Positions 1 to 20,700 of a stretch of 64,000 bases of DNA are shown here, one piece after another; the stretch's first letter is position 1; each line of letters starts with the position of its first letter. Location of the stretch: assembly GCF_008831285.2 (NCBI RefSeq), contig NC_045148.1, forward strand, positions 6,949,001 through 7,013,000, in the 5' to 3' direction. A program made the position numbers and the translations under genes. The notes beneath the pieces are model-generated. The model did no database searches. It was not told the origin of the DNA and saw only the letters and a list, made by a program, of their open reading frames with translations. This stretch comes from Nymphaea colorata (Eukaryota > Streptophyta > Magnoliopsida > Nymphaeales > Nymphaeaceae).

Positions 1-179
1 GTCTGCCGCCTACCCCACCGTCCTCTCCCAACTACCTAATATCACGCTCTTCCCAGTTCTCGATCTTCCATTTTCCCGGCCGTCCCAATTTTTTATTCGA
101 CTTATCTGACCAAAGTCACGATCTCGTGATCGCGCTGTACGTTATCTCGCCTCTGCTTCTCCTGACGTGAGAGCGGTTG

Positions 180-8188
<8,009 letters not shown>

Positions 8189-10118
8189 AAGAGACCACGT
8201 TTTTCTTCCCTTTGGCCTCTAGATGTTGAGAGACGGAGAAAGCTATTTCGTCCGTTTGGTCTTGAATTTCCAACCTGGTGGCGCTGCCCTCTGAAAATCC
8301 TTGAATAAAGATTATCATCGTTTCTTGACGAGAGAGAGCTGAAGCTTGCGTATGGATGAATTTTGTACATGCCCGTCGGCGTCTGTATCTTTGAGAAACC
8401 TGGAAACTTTGTGGTCGCTGAGGCTAAGGCGAATAAAGTGGAGACTGGAATTTTTTCAGAATATGTGGAGATGAATGCTTCCTGTTTGATTTGCTTTTCC
8501 TAAAACACAAACGCTTGAATTTATGGAGGTAAGGAAAAGCGTTTCTGTGCATACAATTAGATACCACCGCGCGCTTTGCCCATGGTACGCTAGGGCATGC
8601 GTTTGCCGTTGCCAAAGCAGCGGAGGGACTTTTCTGTTAGTTTGGTGAGGAAAACCGAGGGTTTTGCTTTCATGGGAAGCACGCATCGAGAAAAGTTGAT
8701 GAATTGCCGTTTTATTTGATCCGATTCCTCTACTTGCTCTCAATCGTGCAATGCTAGGAACCTCCTCTCAGGCACGCTTTGAACAAACTGGTACTGGAAC
8801 TTCTTCGTCTCAGTTTCATTCTCCGAATCACCCGTATTAGAGTATGGTGATCAAAAAGATTTGGACTCCACCGAATGTTGATTCGAGGGCTTCCAACTGA
8901 ACGTCATCCTGTCATTCCTTGTCGCGGACTAAGTTGACCTTATCATTTGGCATCGTACTTCCTGTTTCGAATCTGATTTGGGAAGGACTGGCATTGCAAT
9001 TACTGGAACACTGCTAATAGATTGCATCTTAATAGCTAAGCCAGATTTTTCTTATTGGATTGAACACAGTCAAGCAAATCAAAATACAAAAAAAAGTTCA
9101 AAGCAATACTTGCTGATCTGCATGAAATTAGTAATGTGGGCTTTATCATGTACATATTTTTTCTCCTTTTACTTTTGATTTGAGGAAACTGCACCTGAGT
9201 CGAGAGACTTTGTCGCGGTGTAAAACCACGAGGCTAAATCCCTTACCCAGTGTTATAGCATGCATTGGCAGATGAATTTATTTTTTGTGACTTCTATGAA
9301 TCTGCCCCTATCCTTGGGACATGGAATACTGAATTAAGCAATGGAACCTGCTGTCCTGTATTAACAGTTGTCAGCAAAAACTCAACCCGGTCGGAGGAAT
9401 CCAGTAAACCAATATGAGGATCTCAATTTTTTCAGGGATTCAACTCTCTGTCCAATCATAGCCGCTTCATGTAATGCATTGAATGGTATACTGCAGATGA
9501 TTTCTCTGCCCGGAGACACACACAAATCCTATATGTATATAATGTGTTAAATCAATTTCTTTTTCAAATCAACTTTCCAGATCTCCTCTTTAGGATGTAT
9601 CAATGGAGGAAAGGGAAAGAAGGGAACATAAAAATAAGTAATAAAAAATTAAACAATTTATATGCGTAGATAACGTTGGCTGTTTGTAAGAAGAGAATAT
9701 GAAAGTACGATGTTTGAACCGGATTTTAGAACCAGAAAAGCTTACTAGATCCGCATTAAACTTTTAGGATTTTTTGAACATATATATGCATTCATTTGCA
9801 AGATTGTCTATACTGACCATAAGAAGAGCGAACTGGCGTAAAAACTTTTGAGGCAAAAGGATCAAAATTTGCACAAATTTTCGTAGATTCATTGACCAAG
9901 TCAACGTGGTCTGAAAGATTGAGACCTCTGCCATTATAAATCATGGAGGAAAGGTCGAAGAAATTCGGAATATCTGCGTGAGTTTGTTTCCGCAGAATCA
10001 ACACCAAACAAAGCCCGACGGAGAGTAATAAAAGGGAAGGGAAGAGGTGTTCTTCCCCTGTGTTACTTTCCTTCCTCTGTGTTACTACCATCTTCAGCGC
10101 GCACGCGAGAGAGAGAGA
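8189..10118. other. Aconitase 3' flank and spacer
   Basis: This stretch holds the aconitase 3' untranslated region followed by spacer up to the prolyl hydroxylase start. No open frame here resembles a known protein and no transposon ends are evident. Just before the next gene a 13-bp pyrimidine-rich motif (CCTCTGTGTTACT-like) occurs twice around 10057-10086, probably in that gene's leader. Confidence 0.6.
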
Positions 10119-13100
10119 ATGGTGAGAGGAGGGAGGCATTCAAGAAAAATGGGGGGCAGATCGACTTGCACCCTCGTCCTCTTCATGCTCTTCATGCTCT
10201 CTGTTGTCTTTCTTGTCCTACTCGCACTGGGTATCGTCTCATTGCCTCTTAATGACAATGCCCAAGATGGCTTGTCCAATGAAGCCGGATCGTCGTCAAG
10301 CACCGAAGAAATAGTCGATATGATTAATATTCAGAGGTTCTATTTTTTTCATTTGTTCATTCTGAGATTGATTTGTTTCCTCGAACTTGGTTTCTTGGAG
10401 CTGGACATCTATAATTTCCTTTTTTATTAAATTTATCTTCTTTTCCTTTTTTTTTCTTTGACATTCTTGGATGTGTACCATGTTCTGACTTTGCTCGTTA
10501 TTTCTTGTTAGTCAGCTCGTCATCTCTTCTCTCTCTCTCTCTCTCTCTCTCAAAATTTCTCTCTCTCTCTCTCAAAATCTTTGGTTTGTTTGTTTCACAA
10601 GATTCTTTTAACTTGGCCTTTCAATTCACTCTTGCTTCTGCATTTCGTAGGTGGAATAATGGAATCGATGGGCCAAAACAGTGGATGGAGATACTTTCTT
10701 GGGAGCCCAGAGCGTTTCTTTATCATAATTTTCTGGTGGGATTTTTCTTCAGTTCTTTTTACTTGTTCCCTTTATGGTTAATAAATGGTGGCTTTAGGAA
10801 TTTGATTAAAATTTCTGAATTTGCGTTTCAATGGTCAATAGTTGGAACTTCGTTGGTCCTGCTTATTGTATTGACAACTCTTCTGAATTTAGACTTACGG
10901 CTCTTCGCTCATCTTGGCACGAACAGTGAAGGAGGAACTAATTATCATGTTTCCCCAGCTGTCTGGAAACTTTTTTCGGCAGATAGAAATATTTCAGTTG
11001 TCATTCGGATTTAACTTCTCATGAATGTTATTTAGCTTCATATCTGAAATCTTTTAAGATGTGCTGAATCGGTTGTATTGTTGTCATAAGTTGAAACTTT
11101 CATGCTTGAAGTCCTATGGTCCTATTTGTGGGATCTGCTTGCCGGTGAAACCTTGAATATCTGGCTCTTCATTGTCCATGGTATTCAGAAACTGCCGGAG
11201 AAAGAAGGTTATTTTCAGGATTTATATTATCTACGAAGAGTCTATTCTCAGATTGGGAACTTTTATTGCTTTCAGTCAAGATCAGAGTGTGAGCACTTAA
11301 TAAATCTTGCTCAGCCACACATGAAGAAATCCACGGTTGTAGACAGCCAGACTGGTCGAAGCATGGATAGCAGGTCGTAGCGTTGTTTCCTTCTCTTTGT
11401 TGTATTTGTTCCTTTTGTTTTGTTTTTCTTTTTCATAGCATGTCCTCTCAGGGCATTGAATTGTTAAATTGATTGTTATGTCATATGGGCTCTTTGTTGC
11501 TTATATCTGATCCTCTGTTCTTGAAATAAAGGGTTCGCACCAGCTCTGGCACATTTCTGAACAGAGGACAAGACGAGATTATCAAAGGCATTGAAAGCAG
11601 GATTGCAGAAGTCTCATTTATACCTATTGGTATGTGAGGAAGGTCCTGCTTTTATCTTCTTTTACTATTGTTGTTGTTGTTACTATTATTTCTATTACTA
11701 TTGTTACCATTAGTTTAGAAATTAGAAGTTGACTTCTGTTGGCACTAGGTGAAGCCTCTTTTTGTGTTAATTATTTGAGTATCTGCTGTTGTCAAAGATT
11801 TTTGAACCGTTGTGTAAGTGGTTGCCTTGTCTGGCCAAAGGGATAAATTATGTTAAAATGTATAGGAAAGTGACACTGGTGCTTAACTCGATGATCTGAA
11901 TTTGAGCAAGCTAACTGGCAAAGGTTTTTCTGTGGAGGGAATTTATGCAAAGTTGTTTTTGAAGGGGCTGTTTGGCAGCAAGAACACGCTGTAAGTATTC
12001 CAAAAAATTGTCTCAAAAGTTAGTGCAGATTCATGTAACCCTTGTTTTGGTGTTTTATGAATCTGCCGCAAAGCTTGGGCAGATTCATAGAACACTCACA
12101 TAGTGTTCCTTCTGCCAAACGACCCCAAAGAGAGGAAATCCTAGAGCCCATGTCCTTAGGAGTTTCTTCCTTGAGTTATAGTGTTAATATATGCTGCAAT
12201 ACCTATAGCTGTGGAGCATGATAGTGTCAGATGAGGATGGGTGAGTTGGCAAATAGGATATCTATGATGCATGTGATGTATCCTTCCCAGAACAGAGACT
12301 GCTAATCGTGCCTGTAATCATGCAACATTGAGGGACTGTGAATTACGTGGCATAAAAGGACCCAAAGATTTCTAGGCAAGCAGGTCCTAACTTTGAGCAT
12401 TTTTGGCTAGTCCTATACTTGCTACACGTAATCTTTTCCCACAAATAGAGACTTTGGCTCCTGTAACCCCAATGTGAAACAAGGATGTCCTTTGGTGAGT
12501 TTTCAGTGTATTCCATAGGGTAAATTATTCAGTTGCCCGATGTATTGGTGTGGTCATGTTGGCTACTCTGGTGACTGCTGTTCTTCCATTTTCCATTTAC
12601 TAGTCAGTAACTTTAATTTATTATATTATTCCAGGAACTTGTTCAGCATTTCAATGACACTAGCATTCTTTTACCCATTAGAAGGAATTCAAAACCTGTA
12701 CATCAGAACGGAAGCAGAACTTTGGACAAACAATATAAACATCTATGTGTGTGAACTAAACAAAACTCATAAACAGACTGGAAGCAAAATTCTCGGCAAA
12801 GGATATAAGCATCCGTATACATGAACCCAAATGTTTTGTAAGCAATAAATTTTAATTTCTGATGTTCTTCCTGGAACTTTTTCAGCATTTTGATGGTACT
12901 AGCACACAATACCTTTTAGAAGGACTTGCAAACCTGTACATAAAGGCTGGAAGAAGAATTTTCAATTAATGTAAACATTTGTATATGTAAACTAAAAAAT
13001 ATTGCTTAAGGTATTTGATGGACAATTTTCGGAAAATGATAAAGTTTTGTACGCACAAACTAAAATACATATATATGAAATAAAAACAAGGAAACAAAGA

Positions 13101-15708
13101 CAGTTTTTGCTTGAAAAATGTTTGAGACTGCAAAGAGGCTGTTCATAAGCATGGTTAAACATGCTAATCTTCTTCTCTTCTATATGGAGATGTGGGAGTG
13201 GGCTCACATGGAAGGATTTGTAATGATTTTGATATTCTGTGGTCATGAATCTTGAACTTTCAATTGGTTCGTCCATGTTTTTCTATTTCATATTTTAACT
13301 CTTCTAAAACAGCAGTATTTGAGTAAGGAAAAATGGAGAATAGTTCTTGGTCTGCACGGGAGATGATCTTATATCACTAAGCATTCATTTTAGTTCTCAA
13401 GGACTCCACTAGGAAGAATGGAAAAGACTAACATGTTGATGCCATGCCCCACCCCACCCATTGTCAAGCTTGGGCTAGACAGATACCTGCCAGAATATGC
13501 AAAGATATGAACTCCAGGTGTCAAACTCTTGGCATCCTATTTGAAGGCTTAACCCAAACTCTTAGCCATGGAGATTTTGTTGTTTGAATATGTTTAGCTG
13601 GTTACAAAAATTCAAATTTGAAAACCGCAGCAATGTTTGATGAGTGTATCAGAACAAGTTCTCCATCCTGCTAATTTCTATCCTTCATATTTGAAAAGAA
13701 ATTTAAATAGTACAAAAGAGGCATTCTGCAAGTGCCTGTAGCATGTACTACCAGTTTATGGAGGAAAACATTGAGTATTTCTTTATTTACTCAACCAAGG
13801 TTGTCTTGGCATTGAAATACAGCTTGCTAACAAGCCGTTGCTTCTTTTTCTTGTGCTTCCACAGTGATTATGAAATTTTAAACTATTTTTGCTTTTTCTT
13901 TCGCATAAATAAGGAGTCTACTAATCTCCTGAGTGGTGCAGATTTTGAGCATCTCCATTTGACTAAGGGGTATGGGCAGATTCCGTCTTTTCTTTAAATT
14001 TCTCATGAGTTTTTCTTTTTCTATAGAAAATGATCAGGCAAAGACATGATTATCAGATTATGAGAAGATTTATCCCACTCAAAATATAAAAATCAAGGCC
14101 CAGCCATGATACATTGCAATTTCTTAATTTTGATGTCCATCAATTCATGTGATAGTAATGATGTATTTCCATTTTTTATGGCAGTGCTAGAATTTGTTGA
14201 TGTACATAGATTTTCACTTAGAATATGATAGTTTGAACAAGGAAGAAAAGCATGATAGAAGCAGCTATCAAATATATCCTCTGATTGTATAACAGAACCT
14301 GAATTACTGTTTCATACAAGTGCAAACTGAATACAGATCAGGGCAATGTGACATACGAAGCTCTTGTATATTGGAAAATTTGTGTGAATCATTTTGTTCT
14401 AGCGATTTATGTATTTAATATGTTTCTGAAGATTGTATGGCCTTTAAATACAGAACATGGGGAGGGGCTTCAAGTTCTTCACTATGCAGTTGGACAGAAA
14501 TATGAAGCTCATTATGACTACTTCCATGACAATGTTCACATTTTGAAGGGTGGACAACGTATGGCAACAATGCTTATGTATCTGTATGTAGCTCTCTCTC
14601 TCTCTCTCTCTCTCGTGCTCACTCACACACACATACAAACATACATAAATATGCATATGCACACAAACACGTGCATACACAGCTTATTAGTGTAAAATTA
14701 TAAATTTATCAGAAACCATATTGAAGAGCTATATCCTACTCTGTTTTCATCTTAAGTAGAAGACCACCTTCATTGAAATGGTTTGTGTGGTGGGGTTGGG
14801 GTATGGAGCTGGTTGCGTTATCTGAGAGAAAGAGGCATTCTATCATTTCTCCAAGGGGGCACTTGATTACGTTATATCTGCTCTGACTCAAAAGGCTTAC
14901 CATCAGACCTTCCTCCCTCTGATTTTAGATCAGATCTTTTCGCAATGTAGAAAAGTGTAGATCTTAGGTCTGTTCTGAGATGCTTAGTTTGTTAAGCCGT
15001 AGATTGTAGTGTGGAGGCCTTGCGAAGTCAAGAAAACTATGGCTACATGTGATCCTCTGGACTTGTGATCCCTGGCTTTCAGACACCCAAGTGACGTACT
15101 TGAGAAGACAAAAAACTCATGCAGAAATGCTCATGTGGTGGAAAATTTTACATTAAAAAAATATACACCCTTTGGCTGGGATGAATTGATTAGATTAACT
15201 AATGCTTGAAAGAAACTTGACTCTATGATGCAGTTCTGATGTTGAGAAAGGTGGAGAAACTGTATTTCCTAAAGTTCAAGTTAACAGCAGTTCTGTTCCA
15301 TGGTGGGATGAGCTATCAGACTGTGCAAAAGCTGGAATTTCTGTTCGGCCTAGAATGGGAGATGCTTTACTTTTTTGGAGCATGCATCCGGATGCATCAC
15401 TTGATTCATTAAGTTTGCATGGTAAGGACCTGCTATGAAGCAAAAACTGTACAGGTTAGAGCACACTGTCGTAGGACTGATTCCTTTCTGCAACAGGTAA
15501 TGTGTAATATGATTAGATATTCCTCTGGCAGCAAGGATTCTTTGATGTATCATGTTTCCTTGGCCACCAAGTTTTAAAAGCTATTTGTATGATCTGAAGT
15601 TGTTTTCACTCACATTATTTGTTGTTTTATGCAGGTGGTTGTCCAGTCATACAGGGAGATAAATGGTCAGCGACAAAATGGATGCGCGTAAGACCTTACA
15701 CCATTTGA
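10119..15708 (+). CDS. Prolyl 4-hydroxylase, type II membrane protein (7 exons)
   Basis: A 2-oxoglutarate/Fe(II) dioxygenase that hydroxylates peptidyl proline, in plants mainly in extensins and arabinogalactan proteins in the ER/Golgi. Exons: 10119-10336, 10651-10735, 11276-11373, 11532-11629, 14454-14583, 15234-15421, 15635-15708; they sum to 891 nt, 296 aa. A short basic cytosolic N-terminus precedes one hydrophobic anchor (residues ~16-41), then the catalytic domain. Fe ligands are the HxD in YEAHYDYF and the His in LHGGCPV; the 2-oxoglutarate-binding Lys lies ten residues later in GDKW. RVRTSSGTF and GGQRMATMLMYLSDV are family signatures. Length fits plant P4Hs of about 290-310 aa. Intron 4 is 2.8 kb and repeat-laden. 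The last exon may instead splice at GTAAGA (15688) to an exon at 16830-16868, replacing the final residues VRPYTI with 12 others. The start ATG follows a (GA)n leader. Confidence 0.94.
11964..12126. mobile_element. Short TIR element (MITE-like) in P4H intron 4
   Basis: A 163-bp segment has terminal inverted repeats: the left end begins GGGGCTGTTTGGCAG and the right end, reverse-complemented, begins GGGGTCGTTTGGCAG, with the similarity extending to about 24 bp. No convincing target-site duplication was seen, so the superfamily is left open. A related, weaker copy lies at about 27060-27210, sharing the AATCTGCC...GGGCAGATT core. Confidence 0.7.
12611..13010. repeat. Degenerate tandem duplication in P4H intron 4
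   Basis: Two diverged copies about 240 bp apart, starting near 12631 and 12871, share the order GGAACTT..TTCAGCATTT..ACTAGCA..TTAGAAGGA..AACCTGTACAT. A third partial fragment lies near 12776-12830. The copies are old and non-coding. Confidence 0.6.
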
Positions 15709-17712
15709 ATCAAAATTGAAGTGAGGTATAGTCTGATAAATCAAGTTGATGTATGACATGCAATTTGATATAGAAGTTTACAAAGGAAAATAAGGTCATT
15801 TGGTTGAACATAGGTTTGGTGGTTCATTGTGAAAATTATGCTTGTCTTTTCAATCCCCTGATGACTGGGGAAACTTGATTATCAAACCATGCTTCTTTTC
15901 TTAAAAGAAATCTCTAAAATAAAGCTTGTTTTATTGAGTACTTGAAGCTTGTTTACCGCGTTGTTGCTTTTCCTGTCTGTATACATTGGTACCAATTTTT
16001 GTCATCCTGGGCTGAAAAATCCCTCAATTTTGTTTATTAGCATTGTGATGGTTTTTTAAGTGCTAACTTTAAGAGCAGCTTCATGCATGACAAGCAGAAA
16101 CATAACTAGTTTGTTGGTATGAAAAGGAAATTTTATGTTCAATTTCATAATTATACATAAAATTTAGGTAGTTGCAAACTAGTTAGTTGGGGATGCAGGT
16201 TATACAAATGATAGGACATCTTGTTTACTTGTCCGTAAGTGTTGGAAATCTTATGTTAGGTAATGAGATGGATTGTTATCTTACATATGTGCTATTAATG
16301 TTTTCTATTTCATCTCATGGGCCACAAGAGCATGCAAATTTTCAACACCAGAAAGATGTGGTTTTGCTTGTCAATGCTGATTGTAGTTCATGGTTCTCTA
16401 CAGAACAACCATGGGAACCGTTAAATTCATATACAGGGCTTTGAATTACTCTTTGTGGTTCTTAATGTCAGCCTTGTGAAGTATCAACTTGGATGCTTGA
16501 ATATTTTTTGTGAAGAAAAAGGTCATAGTTGGAAGATCGTTATTTAACTGCAACCATTGTCTTGAATTCTGTTTTTGGAAGTTTTCTTTTGAATGCCGAT
16601 GTGCAAACTTCCTGCAGTAATCTGTTTCCACAAACACCTGGAAAAGTATGTGAAACTAGAAATCGATAGCTGGATGATCATGATTAGCTGCTAGGCCACT
16701 AATTTTATTGAATTCTGTTTTTGGAAATTTTGCATGCCAATGTCCAATTTTCCTGCAATAACCCATTCCAATAATTGCCAACGTTCAGCTCACCTGATTT
16801 TGTTTTCTGTACTGGTCTTATTCTGGCAGTTTCACAAGTCGATGAGGATGAGATTGTTCACAACATGAACATTCTCCAAATTTTCTGTGGACTTTTTGGC
16901 ATTGATCCAAGGAAAGAAACTTCTGTAACACTATTCTAGTTTCAATGATTCTGTTGTAAAGTGCAATTGATATTCATACTTGCACTAACGGATGATTTAA
17001 AAAAATAAAAAAAAGAGAGAAAGTTATCCCAATTGTATATACTCTGCAGGTTGTGTGTTTGTGTGATGCGTTTGCGCGAGCACAAGTCAAAGTAGAGGTA
17101 AAGAGGCAGCAGACATGGCACACCATACCAACAGATCTGTATGCCTGGCTGTAGTTGCTAAGACTAAGCTGAAGAGTGATCCCTGGAGTTCTCTCCACGT
17201 AACCTGACATGTAATGCGAGCTTGCATCTAAGCAAACTAGAAGTGCTCTGAATGGAAAACCGCTTTTACTCATTCGAGAATCGAAGTCCTGACTCTTGAA
17301 CAGTCTCAAAGTAACCTGATGGCTGCTAGACTCCTGGATTTTGAGGTTTCTTATTCTACCTGGCCTGCTTTTGCCAAATCGGAAACGCGCCAGTAACCCA
17401 AAGCTGATAGTTTGCAGATAGGGTTTTGAATTTCCCGCTTACATTCATCTAGTGAAAAACGGCCAATCAGAAAGCAACTGTCATTGTTTCTAAGATTGGA
17501 CAGTGCATGCCCCGAACTGTGCTCGAAATGAACATGGTACCCACGCTACCGCAACGTCTACCAATGATACCTGCTTGCATAATTCCATCGCCACAAATCA
17601 TCCTAAGTACTTTTCTACAAAGAATTTCTTACGCCTGTCAAACAATTTCCTCAAGCAAAAAGTTTACATTCTTATAATTACATCATACAAGCAAATGTCT
17701 TGCAACCCACAA
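15709..17712. other. P4H 3' region / convergent spacer
   Basis: This covers the 3' side of the prolyl hydroxylase, including its possible last exon (16830-16868), and the gap to the convergent LRR gene. A 60-70 bp block containing TGAATTCTGTTTTTGGAA occurs twice, near 16563 and 16709. No other gene is recognised. Confidence 0.5.
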
Positions 17713-20700
17713 CTAGCTGAGATTTCTGAAGTACTTGTTCGCTTTGTAAGCAAGAGCTAATGATTTCGCGTTCATGTTGGATGTCATCCGTTCTCTCTCT
17801 GCACGCCTCTTGTGCTGCCGTGCATTTTTTGCTCTTTTTGGTGCCAAACGGGCATCCCGCTCCTCAAAGGCCAACCTGAACCTCTCAGCTATTGGCAATT
17901 CAAAAGTGCTTGAGGGAGCTTGGATTCTTATTCTTGCGGCGACATTACATACTGCCCATGTCTTTGGATCAATATCTTCCAAAATCGAATCATCCAACAT
18001 GGTGTTGGGAAATGCTTCTCGAGGAACCTGCATTCCTCGCAGATTGAGAAGAGAAGGAGTTGGGTTGATCGAGATGCGGGGGCACTCAGCCAAGATTTGT
18101 CTGGAGTTATCATCAATTTTTGGCTGGAAAAGCACAAATCCAAATGAGTGTTCTGAAACATACACAGTCAACACCAGGGCGAATGTACCAATGATGCTCA
18201 CAATTCACGGCTAAACCAAAATGAAGAAACATTAAAGGGTAAACCTTGGTACCAGTTTTAAGTTTGAAACATGAAGCCCCAAATAATTTCAATGGATTGT
18301 GGACAAAATCAAGCTCTTTCCTAAGATGATAGCAAAATGGTTTTAATGCAGACTCTCAGATACAAACTTATCAAACAAGATGGAGTACACATACCCATAC
18401 CAACCAGCGTAATGAGGGTGCTCCATTGCTTATTTCCTTATCTTCAAGCTCTTCCCAAGATTCTTCCTCCACACATTGCAACGTAGGCATCAAGTATTTC
18501 AGAAACCGTCTAGCAGTGTAATTACTTGATGGGTTTCCTCTGTAATCAGCAGAGAAACTTCTATTGACAACCTGTTATGAATGCTCTCTAGTCAAGAATG
18601 AAAGCTAGTCCTCATCAAATACTCAAAAAAACTACCCAAAGGGAAAGAATAAAGAGAATAAATAGAATATAATAATTGACATCAGCCAAACTACCAAAGA
18701 ACTAACATCCCAGATAATCTAACAACCAATTATATGATTCCCTGGTAGCTTGACTCATCCAAGACAAAATATGTTAATTTAATTGCAAATATTGCATGTT
18801 CTTTGGAGCAAGTTCTCAACTGTTCAAACTGGTAAGGTTGTTGAATGTATGAGAAAGTGGGTTAAGTTTGTGATGAATTAGATTTTATTAGCTACAAAAG
18901 TAAAGGACACTGACCATTTTTTGGTTTGTGCATGTCATCCTTGGGGAGGGGGCCATGCTAATTTTTTCTGTATCGTTCCAACTTTATTGGATGTCACTGA
19001 AAATATGACCAAGTTCGAAAAGAAAATTAAAAAATTTACCCCTCAAAGGTCTCCATTGTTTAGTTCTCCCAATTCTTGAAACATGATGTTTATTTTTTAT
19101 GACCAACTAACAGCTCAACCAAAAAGGAAAGTTGAATACCATGTCCAACTTTCACATATTACCCTTGTAGAAGTTGATTACATACTCTTGTTTCCCATCA
19201 CAAACATCACCTAAGAATCACAAGCTTAGATGTTTTGGTTCCTTGATCACCAAATACTCGACAAAAAGTTACAAGCACCTGCCCATCCAGTAGGAGAACA
19301 TTGGCATACTCTGTGAACAAAATTGTCACCAGGAAGGTCAATCATGTTTCAGAAGGACATGGTCCAATAGCGGCAGGATCAGAAGAAGTATCTTCTGCTT
19401 ATTATAGGGCTTGCAAAAGAGTTTACTGCAGAAAAGTAGTCGGTTGTTCTCTGACCTTTTACACACCTGGGTCATCCAAAATGAGAGGTGGAAGAGTACT
19501 GGGGTGAGCAGACTTCACCTATCTTTGATAGGAGAGAGATATTCTTCCCCTCCATCTACCAGGCGAAGAAAGGATGCAGCTACCGAACTGAGAAATGAGA
19601 AAGAAGTTGATCGAAGATAGGTTGTGAAATGAGAAAGAAGGGACAATAATGCAAGTTGATCAAAAATTTACCAACATCACAAGCTTAAGAAATGGTTTTG
19701 AATGCTATCAATAAGGTTTGAGCATTACAAAGCATATGGTTATTGGGCATTGCAACATCCAGCTTGCAGAGAATGCATAATCAATACAAAGGGCCTTCAG
19801 CATTACTGGAGAAAGATAGGCCAAAAGCAACATTTTCACCATATCAAAACAAACATTCCAAATAATCATGAAAGCCAAGATCTCAAGAGAGGATGTGACC
19901 CTAATGCAGTGGCAGTGATAAACGTACCCACAACGAAGTGTCTCCAATGAGTGGCAATGGCCAATGAGGCAGGAAACTGACCGCTCAGATATATGGTCAC
20001 ATAAGCTGCAAAAGGCATTTATCAAGTAAACAGTAAAAGCCTATTAGACAGTAAAGAAAAAAGAAAAAAAAAGATCAATTCCACTAAAATAAATATATTT
20101 ATAAACTGAATAGGCATAAAAACCAATGTCATAAAAATGTAATGTAACCCCTCATTGGCCGGTTCCACAGTTAATAATGTCACTTAATGTAATTAATGCA
20201 GAAGATCGCAAAATTTAAACTTTTAATATTACAATAAAAAAATAAAAATTCAGAAAAAAAATAAAAGAGGAAAAATTCTCTCTATGAGAAAAAATGAATT
20301 GCAAACACAGAACAAAAGGACAAATCTACAACATGCTCTTCACTCTTTCATGAAAAGCAGCTAAAAGTGACTACTTAAATGCTGCCAATACTTAAATGGT
20401 ACCAAATAGTACAAGTTTTTATTGTGAATGAACTACTCCATCGCATCTTAAAACAACATAATGGTCATAAAATTTGAAACCTTTTTATGATGGACAGACA
20501 TAAGCTCTTATACAGAAAATCATGCAAGTCCTAATATTGTTCTAATTTAAATCTAATCATTTTCCTTTTTCTTTTAAACTCTAAATGTGTAAGAGTGCCT
20601 TCCATGACAAACACCATATTTATCCTTTGGAAATTATATAACCGATGTCCAAAATAGGCGAGTACAACCCATAATATTTCCAGGCAAGAAACATCCAAAT

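Noticed and set aside
17774-18214. 146-aa plus-strand open frame
   Set aside because: Antisense to the last exon of the LRR gene.
19301-19507. Possible coding exon in the LRR gene intron
   Set aside because: The LRR gene's exon phases join perfectly without it, and its translation lacks LRR features.
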